Positions 9,320-16,912 of a stretch of DNA of 64,000 bases are shown here, piece after piece (the first letter of the stretch is position 1; each line of letters opens with the position of its first letter). The stretch is taken from the NCBI GenBank assembly GCA_016845145.1, contig JAERTE010000148.1, forward strand, positions 114,401-178,400, written 5' to 3'. Under the pieces are notes generated by a model. The model worked only from the letters and a program-made list of their open reading frames with translations, ran no database searches and was not told the origin of the DNA. The translations under genes were made by a program, and so were the position numbers. Source of the stretch: Rhodospirillaceae bacterium (GTDB lineage: Bacteria > Pseudomonadota > Alphaproteobacteria > Rhodospirillales > Casp-alpha2).

Positions 9320-10786
9320 ATGAGCAGTGAAGCGATTACCAGCGAAGATATGGTCGAGGTTGATTACGACGACCTGATTCCCAACAACGTCGATTTGGCT
9401 TCCGATCGCGCTTTGAAGCGCGCCATGGAGAAATGGCAGCCGAAATATATCGATTGGTGGAAAGACATGGGGCCGGACGGTTTCCAGGAAAGCCAAGTTT
9501 ACCTGCGCACCGCCGTTGGCGTCGATAAAGACGGCTGGGCCAAGTTCGGCTATGTGAAGATGCCGGAATACCGCTGGGGAATCTTACTGGCGCCCGAGGT
9601 CGAAGGTCGCACCATCCCGTTCGGCAAGCATAAGGGTGAGCCCGCATGGCAGGAAATCCCCGGTGAATACCGCTCGCTTCTGCGCCGCCTGATCGTCATC
9701 CAGGGTGATACCGAGCCCGCGTCTGTCGAGCAGCAGCGCTACCTCGGCAAGACCTGCCCGTCGCTCTATGACCTGCGCAATCTGTTCCAGGTCAATGTCG
9801 AAGAAGGCCGACACCTGTGGGCCATGGTGCACTTGCTGCAGAAATACTTCGGCCGTGATGGCCGTGAAGAAGCCGAGGCGCTTTTGGAGCGCCGCTCGGG
9901 CGATGCCGACCGTCCGCGCATGCTGGGCGCCTTCAACGAAGAAACGCCCGATTGGCTGTCGTTCTTCATGTTCACCTACTTCACCGACCGTGACGGCAAG
10001 ATGCAATTGGAAAGCCTAGCGCAATCGGGTTTCGACCCGTTGTCGCGCGCCACGCGTTTCATGCTGATGGAGGAAGCCTTCCACATGTTTGTCGGCGAGA
10101 CAGGTGTTGGACGCATTATCCAAAAAACATGCGAGGTGATGAACGAGAACGGCATTTCCGACCCGAACGACGTGGAAGCTGTCCGCGCGCACGGTGCGAT
10201 CGATCTGCCGCTGTTGCAGCGCAAGGCCAACTTCCATATGTCGGTGACGCGCGATCTGTTCGGAGCCGAAGTGTCGACCAACGCTGCCACTTACTTCAAT
10301 GCAGGCCTCAAGGGTCGCTTCAATGAAAACAAGTTGGAAGATGATCACCAGTTGGAGAACGAGACCTATACGGTGACCCGTTTCCAAGATGGCGCCTTCG
10401 TCGATGAAGACGTGCCGGCATTGAACGCCATCAACTGCCGACTGTTGGATGACTACATGAAGGATTGCCAGGGAGGTATCAACCGCTGGAACAAGATCAT
10501 CTCAAAAGCCGGTATCGATTTTGAAATCGGCCAGCCGCACAAAGCCTTCAACCGGCGCGTCGGCGAATTTTCCGAGATCAATGCCTCGCCTGCCGGCGAC
10601 GTGCTGAACGATGCCGACTGGAATGCCCGCCAGACCGAATGGCTGCCGGAACCAGAAGACCTGCAGTTCTTGAAAGACCTGATGAAGCCGGTAACGGAAC
10701 CGGGTGAGTTTGCTTCCTGGATTGCCGCGCCGCGCGTCGGCGTCGACAATCAGGAAGGCGACTTCGAGTACGTGCAACTGCAATGA
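9320..10786 (+). CDS. boxB: Benzoyl-CoA 2,3-epoxidase, oxygenase subunit BoxB
   Basis: 488-residue non-haem diiron oxygenase that epoxidises the aromatic ring of benzoyl-CoA using O2 and electrons delivered by BoxA. Two ExxH iron-ligand motifs are visible: EGRH in NVEEGRHLWAMVHLLQ (~residue 170) and EAFH in LMEEAFHMFVGETGVGR (~residue 253). The ATG at 9320 begins MSSEAITSEDMVEVDYDDL; upstream in-frame codons would run into boxC. AAAGAAAGG lies about 10 bases before it. The stop overlaps the boxA start as ATGA, typical of coupled subunits. Confidence 0.95.
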   Translation: MSSEAITSEDMVEVDYDDLIPNNVDLASDRALKRAMEKWQPKYIDWWKDMGPDGFQESQVYLRTAVGVDKDGWAKFGYVKMPEYRWGILLAPEVEGRTIPFGKHKGEPAWQEIPGEYRSLLRRLIVIQGDTEPASVEQQRYLGKTCPSLYDLRNLFQVNVEEGRHLWAMVHLLQKYFGRDGREEAEALLERRSGDADRPRMLGAFNEETPDWLSFFMFTYFTDRDGKMQLESLAQSGFDPLSRATRFMLMEEAFHMFVGETGVGRIIQKTCEVMNENGISDPNDVEAVRAHGAIDLPLLQRKANFHMSVTRDLFGAEVSTNAATYFNAGLKGRFNENKLEDDHQLENETYTVTRFQDGAFVDEDVPALNAINCRLLDDYMKDCQGGINRWNKIISKAGIDFEIGQPHKAFNRRVGEFSEINASPAGDVLNDADWNARQTEWLPEPEDLQFLKDLMKPVTEPGEFASWIAAPRVGVDNQEGDFEYVQLQ

Positions 10787-12009
10787 CCTTAGTCCGCCAG
10801 CATGTCATCGACCCGGAGATCTGCATCCGGTGCAACACCTGTGAGGAAACCTGCCCAGTCGATGCCATCACCCATAACGATGATAACTACGTTGTCGATG
10901 CGTCGATCTGCAACGGCAGTATGAACTGCGTGCCGCCGTGCCCGACGGGCGCCATTGATAACTGGATCATGGTCGCGTCGCCTTATTCTATCGACGATCA
11001 GTTCGAATGGGATGAGTTGCCTGACGAGGATGAAGCGGCGGCCGCAGGTGGAGACGCCGAAGCGGCGCCCGCCGAGGAAACGGGTATCGATGATGAGGCC
11101 GCTGAAATCCTCAAGACAGCCCGTCAGGGTGCGCCAAGTGCAACGTTGGCGCCGGGTACGGCTGCGAAACCGACAGTCGATCTCTATCGGCGCAATGCAC
11201 CGGCGATCGCTAAGGTAAGCGGCAATTTGCCGATCACCGACGATCGCTTGGGAGTCGATGTGCGGCACATCATTTTGGATTTCGGCTCGCAGGCGTTTCC
11301 TGTACTCGAAGGCCAAAGCATCGGTATTCTGCCACCCGGTACTGACGAGAAAGGTAAGCCACATCGCATGCGGCTCTATTCCATTGCGTCCCCGCGTGAT
11401 GGTGAGCGGCCCAAGCACAACAACATCTCGTTGACCGTGAAGCGGGTTGTTTACGAAGAAGACGGTGCCGAGAAACGTGGAGTGGCATCGAACTACGTTT
11501 GCGACTTAGAACGCGGCGACGAGGTTCAGGTAACAGGGCCTTACGGTACGGCGTTCCTGATGCCGAATGACCCCGAATCCAACATTATCATGATTTGTAC
11601 CGGTACCGGCGCCGCTCCGTTCCGGGCGATGACAGAGTATCGCCGCCGCAATGCGTTCGATATACCGGGCAAGTTGATGTTGTTCTTCGGCGCACGCACG
11701 CCCAACGAACTGCCTTATTTCGGCCCATTGCAAAAGTTACCGGCAACATTCCTCGACAAAGAGTTGGTGTTTTCGCGTTTGCCTGGCGGGCCCAAAGAGT
11801 ATGTGCAGGACCGGCTTCGCGAACGCGGTGACGATGTGGCGACACTGCTCGGTAGCAAGGATACCTACATATACATCTGCGGCCTCAAAGGGATGGAAAG
11901 CGGAGTCGACGAAGCGCTTGCGGATATTGCGCGCACGCATGGCATGGAATGGAAAGATTTACGTGCCGAGATGGAAGGCGAGGGCCGCTTCCACGTTGAG
12001 ACCTACTAG
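10783..12009 (+). CDS. boxA: Benzoyl-CoA 2,3-epoxidase reductase subunit BoxA
   Basis: 408 residues. The N-terminus is a 2[4Fe-4S] ferredoxin with CIRCNTCEETCPVDAI and CNGSMNCVPPCPTGAI; an acidic, alanine-rich linker (~80-125) leads to a ferredoxin-NADP reductase module with FAD site RMRLYSIASP and NADPH site MICTGTGAAPFRAM, ending in the aromatic FHVETY. It takes electrons from NADPH and passes them to BoxB. Start overlaps the boxB stop (ATGA). The stop overlaps by 4 bases the stop of the convergent receiver gene. Last gene of the recognisable box operon. Confidence 0.95.
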   Translation: MTLVRQHVIDPEICIRCNTCEETCPVDAITHNDDNYVVDASICNGSMNCVPPCPTGAIDNWIMVASPYSIDDQFEWDELPDEDEAAAAGGDAEAAPAEETGIDDEAAEILKTARQGAPSATLAPGTAAKPTVDLYRRNAPAIAKVSGNLPITDDRLGVDVRHIILDFGSQAFPVLEGQSIGILPPGTDEKGKPHRMRLYSIASPRDGERPKHNNISLTVKRVVYEEDGAEKRGVASNYVCDLERGDEVQVTGPYGTAFLMPNDPESNIIMICTGTGAAPFRAMTEYRRRNAFDIPGKLMLFFGARTPNELPYFGPLQKLPATFLDKELVFSRLPGGPKEYVQDRLRERGDDVATLLGSKDTYIYICGLKGMESGVDEALADIARTHGMEWKDLRAEMEGEGRFHVETY

Positions 12010-12398
12010 GCGGCGGCGTTTACGGTTGATAAATGCGACCTAAGGGTTTCCACGAATTCCTCGATCGGGCGGTTTTTGACGATAAACCCGCTGGCGCCCA
12101 GGTTGAGGCAGGTTTCGCGCGTGGCGTCATCGGTGTGGGTGGTCAACATAATCACGCGGGCGCTGTTGTCGATGGCCAGAATATCGCGCAGAACGTCCAT
12201 GCCGCTACCCATCGCTAGAGCCTCGTTCGTCAGGACAATGTTCGGGCGATGCTGGTCGAATAGTTCGACAGCGTTCTTGTGTGTGCCGGCTTCGCCAACC
12301 ACATCACAGCCTAGTGCGGCGAGAGTTGGCTTGAACAGTTCGCGCAGCCACGCCTTATCTTCGACAAGCAGCGCCGTGACAAAATTTTCCCCTTGCAT
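12006..12398 (-). CDS. Stand-alone CheY-like receiver protein lacking the phospho-acceptor Asp
   Basis: 130 residues, a single receiver domain with no output domain. The acidic pair (VEDKAW), the conserved Thr (MLTTHTDD) and Lys (FIVKNRP) are present, but the position of the phosphorylated Asp reads Asn in RPNIVLTNEALAMGSG. Such pseudo-receivers usually signal through protein contacts rather than His-Asp phosphotransfer. The ATG at 12398 has GGGGGTGA upstream; an upstream TTG in frame has no such signal. It converges on boxA and overlaps its stop by 4 bases. Two direct repeats lie upstream. No partner kinase is nearby. Confidence 0.75.
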   Translation of the reverse strand: MQGENFVTALLVEDKAWLRELFKPTLAALGCDVVGEAGTHKNAVELFDQHRPNIVLTNEALAMGSGMDVLRDILAIDNSARVIMLTTHTDDATRETCLNLGASGFIVKNRPIEEFVETLRSHLSTVNAAA

Positions 12399-12464
12399 TG
12401 GATCGTTCACCCCCTGAAATACCCGCAATAAAAATAGGGTATCATACCGGCCCTTTCAAACGTC

Positions 12465-12502
12465 TTAACGTAAAATTGTATGAATTAACGTACGGTTGTA
12501 TG
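12465..12502. promoter_or_regulatory. Pair of 18-bp direct repeats upstream of the receiver gene
   Basis: TTAACGTAAAATTGTATG (12465-12482) and TTAACGTACGGTTGTATG (12485-12502) differ only in the central three bases and are offset by 20 bases, close to two helical turns. This is the geometry of tandem activator sites. They lie 67-104 bases upstream of the receiver start and between that gene and the 3' end of the peroxiredoxin gene. The binding protein is unknown. Confidence 0.45.
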
Positions 12503-12505
12503 TAT

Positions 12506-12550
12506 CCGTTGAATTGCCGGGCGCTAAGACCCGGCAATTCAACGGTTTTT
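12506..12550 (+). terminator. Perfect 16-bp stem-loop with T-run
   Basis: CCGTTGAATTGCCGGG and its exact complement CCCGGCAATTCAACGG flank an 8-base loop and are followed by five Ts on the plus strand. As a rho-independent terminator it faces transcripts coming from boxA, not the minus-strand peroxiredoxin gene that ends at 12555, although it may also form a 3' stem on that mRNA. Confidence 0.7.
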
Positions 12551-12554
12551 CATA

Positions 12555-13094
12555 TTATGCGGCTTTGCGATTTTCGCGCAGATAGCCCAGCATCGTGTCG
12601 GCATCCGAGACCTCAAAGGGGTCTGTTGGGCAATTGTCTTCGAATCCGTCTTCGATGAACATTTTCTCGATTGTGCCGTCATTGACGATCATCGAATAGC
12701 GCCAACTGCGCATGCCGAAGCCAAGATTGGCTTTGTCCACCAGCATCCCCATCTTGCGAGTGAATTCGCCGCAACCATCGGGAAGCAGAAAGACGTTCTT
12801 GGCGTTTTGCGATTTACCCCATTGGTACATGACGAAGGCATCGTTGACCGAAAGGCAAATAATCTGGTCGATCCCTTCGGCCTTGAAATCTTCATACAGC
12901 TCTTCGAAACGCGGGAGGTGACTGGTGGAGCAGGTCGGGGTGAAGGCGCCGGGGAGTGAAAAGACAACGACCCGTTTGCCTTTGAAAATCTCATCGCTGG
13001 TCAGGTCTTTCCATTCGAACGGATTGTCGCCGGCAATGGCTTCGTTGCGGATACGGGTTTTGAAGGTAACGGATGGAACCGTGGTAAGGGGCAT
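12555..13094 (-). CDS. Peroxiredoxin, Prx5/PrxII type
   Basis: 179-residue thiol peroxidase of the Prx5 group: the peroxidatic Cys lies in SLPGAFTPTCSTSHLPRF, and further conserved segments are CLSVNDAFVMYQWG and GMRSWRYSMIV. It reduces hydrogen and organic peroxides in the cytoplasm using glutaredoxin or thioredoxin. The ATG at 13094 (MPLTTVPSVTFKTR) is preceded by GAGGAAAC, so the 10 extra upstream residues of the longest frame are dropped. Divergent from an OxyR-like regulator across 152 AT-rich bases, which suggests peroxide control. Confidence 0.9.
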   Translation of the reverse strand: MPLTTVPSVTFKTRIRNEAIAGDNPFEWKDLTSDEIFKGKRVVVFSLPGAFTPTCSTSHLPRFEELYEDFKAEGIDQIICLSVNDAFVMYQWGKSQNAKNVFLLPDGCGEFTRKMGMLVDKANLGFGMRSWRYSMIVNDGTIEKMFIEDGFEDNCPTDPFEVSDADTMLGYLRENRKAA

Positions 13095-13246
13095 GTCGGT
13101 TTCCTCGAAACATCTGATGATCAATAGCGGACGTAAAATCAGTTTCGTTCGCTCGGTGACGGGAAGATATGGACGTTATATAAATTTGTAAAATGAATAA
13201 AATATGTTATAAAAAGTGATTAAATCGATTAAAAGAAAGCCAGCAT

Positions 13247-14164
13247 ATGGTGCCGGAACCGACCGTAAGACAATTGCGTCACTTCCTCAGTTTGGCGGAA
13301 CACTTTCACTTCGGCAAAGCCGCCGAGGCGTGTTCAATCACGCAATCGTCGTTGAGCTCCAGTATCAAGGAACTCGAGACTGTGCTTGGTGCGGCGTTGT
13401 TCGAGCGTACAAAGCGAACGGTCGTGCTGACACCATTGGGTCGGCGCACGATTGATGCGGCGCGGGACGTTATCGGTAAGCTCGAAGACCTGACCGATAT
13501 GGTGCGTGCGACCGGGCAGCCCTTGGCTGGTGAACTGCATCTGGGCGTGATTCCGACGATCGGATCTTTCCTATTGCCACGTGTCATTCCGGGATTACGC
13601 GACGCCTATCCGGATATGAAACTCTATCTGAGAGAAGAGCCGACACAGGCCTTGCTGCGGCGGCTGAAAGAAGGAGAGTTGGACCTCGTGCTCATGGCGC
13701 TTCCCTATGAAATCGAATCCCTAGAGTTGCTGGAATTCGCCAATGACCCGTTCATGGTGGTGTTTCCGCGAGGGCATAAATTCGCGACGTTTGAGACCAT
13801 GACGCCGGGGCGTATGAGTGACGAGGCGTTGTTGGTGCTGGAACAGGGAAACTGCCTGACCGATCAGACCTTGGCGATGGGAGGATTGAATAATCAAGGC
13901 CTGGTCGAGCGTTTTCATGCTACGAGCCTGCACACTTTGGTACAGATGGTCGATAATGGGCTTGGCATCAGCGTGTTGCCGAAAATGGCGGTCGATGCGG
14001 GCATCTTGCGAGGGCTGAAGCTGGATTTCAGACCGTTCTCCAGTCCCAAAGCGTTCCGTCGGATTGCTTTGGCGTGGCGCAATACATCCAAACGTGCGGA
14101 TGAATTCCGGTTGCTTGGCTCGTTCCTACGCGACGAACTGGGCACGCCCGTCAGCGGCGCATAG
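13247..14164 (+). CDS. LysR-family regulator, OxyR-like
   Basis: 305 residues: N-terminal winged HTH (HFHFGKAAEACSITQSSLSSSIKELE) and a LysR effector domain. The segment EQGNCLTDQTLAMG aligns with the OxyR redox loop, retaining the peroxide-reactive Cys (C199 in E. coli) but with Gly where the resolving Cys (C208) would be. It lies divergent to a peroxiredoxin gene, the usual place for OxyR. Start ATG 13247 follows a weak AGAAAG. Either a one-cysteine peroxide sensor or a LysR regulator that only resembles OxyR. Confidence 0.82.
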   Translation: MVPEPTVRQLRHFLSLAEHFHFGKAAEACSITQSSLSSSIKELETVLGAALFERTKRTVVLTPLGRRTIDAARDVIGKLEDLTDMVRATGQPLAGELHLGVIPTIGSFLLPRVIPGLRDAYPDMKLYLREEPTQALLRRLKEGELDLVLMALPYEIESLELLEFANDPFMVVFPRGHKFATFETMTPGRMSDEALLVLEQGNCLTDQTLAMGGLNNQGLVERFHATSLHTLVQMVDNGLGISVLPKMAVDAGILRGLKLDFRPFSSPKAFRRIALAWRNTSKRADEFRLLGSFLRDELGTPVSGA

Positions 14165-14242
14165 CCGTGCGGATGACAGCCCCTGCGGCAAATGATAAAA
14201 GCCCTTTAACACTAATCTGCCAACGTACGGAGCTTTCATCGC

Positions 14243-15670
14243 ATGTATATCAACGGGACCTGGACCGAAGCCTCTCGTGACGCCAGTTTCGATGTTATTA
14301 ACCCGGCGGACGGCTCCGTCCTTTCGCAGGTTTTTGACGGTGGGGCGGATGCGGCACGCGATGCCATTGATGCCGCCGCCAATGCATTTAAATCTTGGTC
14401 GAAGACAACCGCCTACGAGCGTTCCCAAATTCTCTACCGCGCCTATCAGCTCATGTTGGAGCGTAAGGAAGACTTGGCCAAGACCATGACGCTTGAGCAA
14501 GGCAAGCCGTTGCGCGCCGCACGCACGGAGGTGCAGTACGGTGCCGATTTCCTGTTGTGGTTCGCCGAAGAATCCAAACGCATTTACGGTGAAACCATTC
14601 CGTCGGCCCGCGCCGACCAACGCTTTATCGTCGCCCACCAACCGGTCGGCGTAGTGGCTGCCATTACGCCGTGGAACTATCCCGTTTCGATGATCACTCG
14701 AAAGGTCGGACCGGCGTTGGCGGCTGGTTGTACGGTGGTTCTTAAACCCGCTGAGGCAACGCCGCTTTGCGCCATCAAGGTGTTCGAGTGCCTAATTGAT
14801 GCCGGTGTGCCCGATGGCGTGATCAATCTCGTCACCGGTCGCGATCCGGCACCCATCGGTGAAGAATTCGTCAGCCATCCGAAAGTGCGGAAACTCACGT
14901 TCACAGGTTCCACGGCAGTGGGGAAAATGTTGGCTGGCAAGGCGGCTTCCAACATGAAACGGGTTTCGTGCGAGTTGGGTGGCCATGCGCCGTTCATGGT
15001 GTTCGAAGATGCCGATCCGGTGCATGCGGCCAAGGGCGCGCAGTTGATTAAGTTTCTGAACACAGGCCAGGCCTGCATTAGCCCGAACCGGATGTTCGTG
15101 CACGCCTCGATCGCCGAGCGGTTTGTCGAGGTCCTGTCGGAGCGCGTCATCAAGCTTCGCGCCGGCAGTGGATTGGAAGACGGCGTTGCCATCGGCCCGT
15201 TGGTCAATGAAGCGGCGGTGGGGAAAGTTGCGAGCCAGGTGGATGATGCGATTGCCAAGGGGGCGACGCTGCATTGCGGCGGTAAACGCCTGACCGACGG
15301 TGGCTTGGACAAGGGATTTTACTATGCTCCAACGGTGTTGAGCGCGATCACCGAAGATATGCTGATCTACCGCGAAGAGACCTTCGGACCGGTGGCTGCC
15401 GTCATGACCTTCGATGACGACATGCAGGCGTTGGAAATGGCTAACGACACCAATTATGGCTTGGCAGCCTACGTATATACCCGTGATATCGGTCGTGCCA
15501 TGCGGATGTTTGAGGGGCTGGAATTCGGTATCATTGGTATCAATGACATCAACCCGACCTCGGCTGCGGCGCCTTTTGGCGGTATGAAGGATTCCGGCCT
15601 TGGCCGCGAGGGCGCGCGCGAGGGAATCATGGAGTATCTGGAGACCAAGATGGGCGGATTTTCGATCTAG
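14243..15670 (+). CDS. gabD: NAD(P)-dependent aldehyde dehydrogenase, succinate-semialdehyde-dehydrogenase-like
   Basis: 475 residues, the usual GabD length. Conserved features are the cofactor segment TPWNYPVSMITRKVGPALAAG, FTGSTAVGK, the general-base Glu in VSCELGGHAPF, the catalytic Cys in NTGQACISPNR and EETFGPV. The protein oxidises a semialdehyde, most likely succinate semialdehyde, to the acid. It is a single gene after the OxyR-like regulator. Although it lies near the box genes it lacks the look and length of BoxD (3,4-dehydroadipyl-CoA semialdehyde dehydrogenase, ~530 residues), so a role in benzoate breakdown is unproven. Confidence 0.85.
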   Translation: MYINGTWTEASRDASFDVINPADGSVLSQVFDGGADAARDAIDAAANAFKSWSKTTAYERSQILYRAYQLMLERKEDLAKTMTLEQGKPLRAARTEVQYGADFLLWFAEESKRIYGETIPSARADQRFIVAHQPVGVVAAITPWNYPVSMITRKVGPALAAGCTVVLKPAEATPLCAIKVFECLIDAGVPDGVINLVTGRDPAPIGEEFVSHPKVRKLTFTGSTAVGKMLAGKAASNMKRVSCELGGHAPFMVFEDADPVHAAKGAQLIKFLNTGQACISPNRMFVHASIAERFVEVLSERVIKLRAGSGLEDGVAIGPLVNEAAVGKVASQVDDAIAKGATLHCGGKRLTDGGLDKGFYYAPTVLSAITEDMLIYREETFGPVAAVMTFDDDMQALEMANDTNYGLAAYVYTRDIGRAMRMFEGLEFGIIGINDINPTSAAAPFGGMKDSGLGREGAREGIMEYLETKMGGFSI

Positions 15671-15686
15671 AAACGGCCCTAAGTGC

Positions 15687-15718
15687 CTGCGGCTGTTAAT
15701 GCTGTGCCCGCAGTTTTT
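15687..15718 (+). terminator. Stem-loop terminator after the aldehyde dehydrogenase gene
   Basis: CTGCGG pairs with CCGCAG across a 15-base loop, followed by five Ts, 17 bases after the gabD-like stop. The stem is short, so it is of moderate strength. Confidence 0.5.
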
Positions 15719-15804
15719 GTACTTTTCAGCCTGACGTCATGTAATACCGTCATCTAATACAGTATTGTGTATTGAGCACGGCTAAAGGGAAGGGAACAGG
15801 GACA

Positions 15805-16902
15805 ATGGCGCATAAACAGTTTTGGATTGATCCACGTTGGGTTGGCGCAATTCTTCTGCCTTTGATGCTGGCATTGCCGGTAAGAGGCGAGGCGCAATCG
15901 TGGCACCCGCTGCAAGTCGATGTCTGGGAGCCACCGTTCAATACCGCGATGAAGCGCCGCACGGACACGTATCAGCCGTTGGAAAAGGCCAGTAAGGCGT
16001 GGCGAATCTGTACGTCGATCCCGCATCTCAAGGACCCCTATTGGGCCGCGGTTAATTTTGGTCTGATCGACGAGGCGAAACGCATGGGTGTGGGATTGCG
16101 CCTGTTTGAGGCCGGCGGTTATGGCAACCTGGAAGTCCAGCGTAAACAGATCGGCGAGTGCATGGCGAGCGGTGCCGATGCATTGATCATCAGTGGCATC
16201 AGTGCCGATGGTCTGAATGACCTGGTTGAGAAGTACGCAGGTGACGGCAAAGTGGTTATCGACATGATCAATGGCCTGACGTCAGACAAGATTACCGCGC
16301 GATGTGGCGTGGATTTCTGGGATACGGGCTATCTCACGGCGCAGTATATCCGGGGCCTACACGAGGGTGCTTCGACACCGGTACGTGTTGCGTGGTTTCC
16401 TGGTCCGGATGGTGCGGCCTGGGTGTCGCAAGGCGACAAAGGCTTTCGCGAAGGCATCAAGGGAAGCTCGATTGAGATCGTGACTTCCGCGAAAGGCGAC
16501 ACCGGCCGGGCCACCCAGGGAAAACTGGTTGAGGCCGCCTTGGCCAAACACGACAATCTGGATTACATCGTCGGCACCACGGTGACGGCCAACGCTGCGG
16601 TCGATCTGGTTCGCCGGCGTGGCTTAAAAGGCAAAATCAAGGTGCTGTCTTATTATTATGGGCCCGGCGTGCATAAAGGCATTCGACGCGGCAATGTGAT
16701 CGCAGCTCCGACGGACCTGCAAGCGCTACAGGCGCGTATGTCGGTCGATCTTGCGGTACGTGCGCTGGAGAAAAAGCCGTTCTTTCGTCATATCGGGCCG
16801 AAAGTAATCGTCGTCGATCGCAAGAAGATTGGTGATTTCGATTCCTCCACATCCTTGCCGCCGCGCGGGTTCCGCCCCATTTTCAGCGTCAACGATTGGT
16901 AG
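15805..16902 (+). CDS. torT: TorT-like periplasmic binding protein
   Basis: 365 residues with an N-terminal signal peptide (hydrophobic stretch GAILLPLMLALPV, cleavage probably after GEAQS). The rest is a type I periplasmic-binding (ribose-binding-like) fold matching TorT: WRICTSIPHLKDPYWAAVNFGLIDEAKR, a GVDFWDTGYLTAQYIR segment and VGTTVTANAAVDLVRR. In E. coli TorT binds trimethylamine N-oxide and hands the signal to the histidine kinase TorS. ATG 15805 is preceded by GGGA; a TTG 11 codons upstream would put charged residues before the signal peptide. Here it is followed after 10 bases by a sensor phosphatase, not by TorS, TorR or torCAD. Confidence 0.85.
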   Translation: MAHKQFWIDPRWVGAILLPLMLALPVRGEAQSWHPLQVDVWEPPFNTAMKRRTDTYQPLEKASKAWRICTSIPHLKDPYWAAVNFGLIDEAKRMGVGLRLFEAGGYGNLEVQRKQIGECMASGADALIISGISADGLNDLVEKYAGDGKVVIDMINGLTSDKITARCGVDFWDTGYLTAQYIRGLHEGASTPVRVAWFPGPDGAAWVSQGDKGFREGIKGSSIEIVTSAKGDTGRATQGKLVEAALAKHDNLDYIVGTTVTANAAVDLVRRRGLKGKIKVLSYYYGPGVHKGIRRGNVIAAPTDLQALQARMSVDLAVRALEKKPFFRHIGPKVIVVDRKKIGDFDSSTSLPPRGFRPIFSVNDW

Positions 16903-16912
16903 AGCGGAAGGG

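Noticed and set aside
14243..15670. BoxD, the aldehyde dehydrogenase of the box pathway
   Set aside because: Length and sequence fit GabD; it is separated from boxA by three genes and is about 55 residues too short for BoxD.
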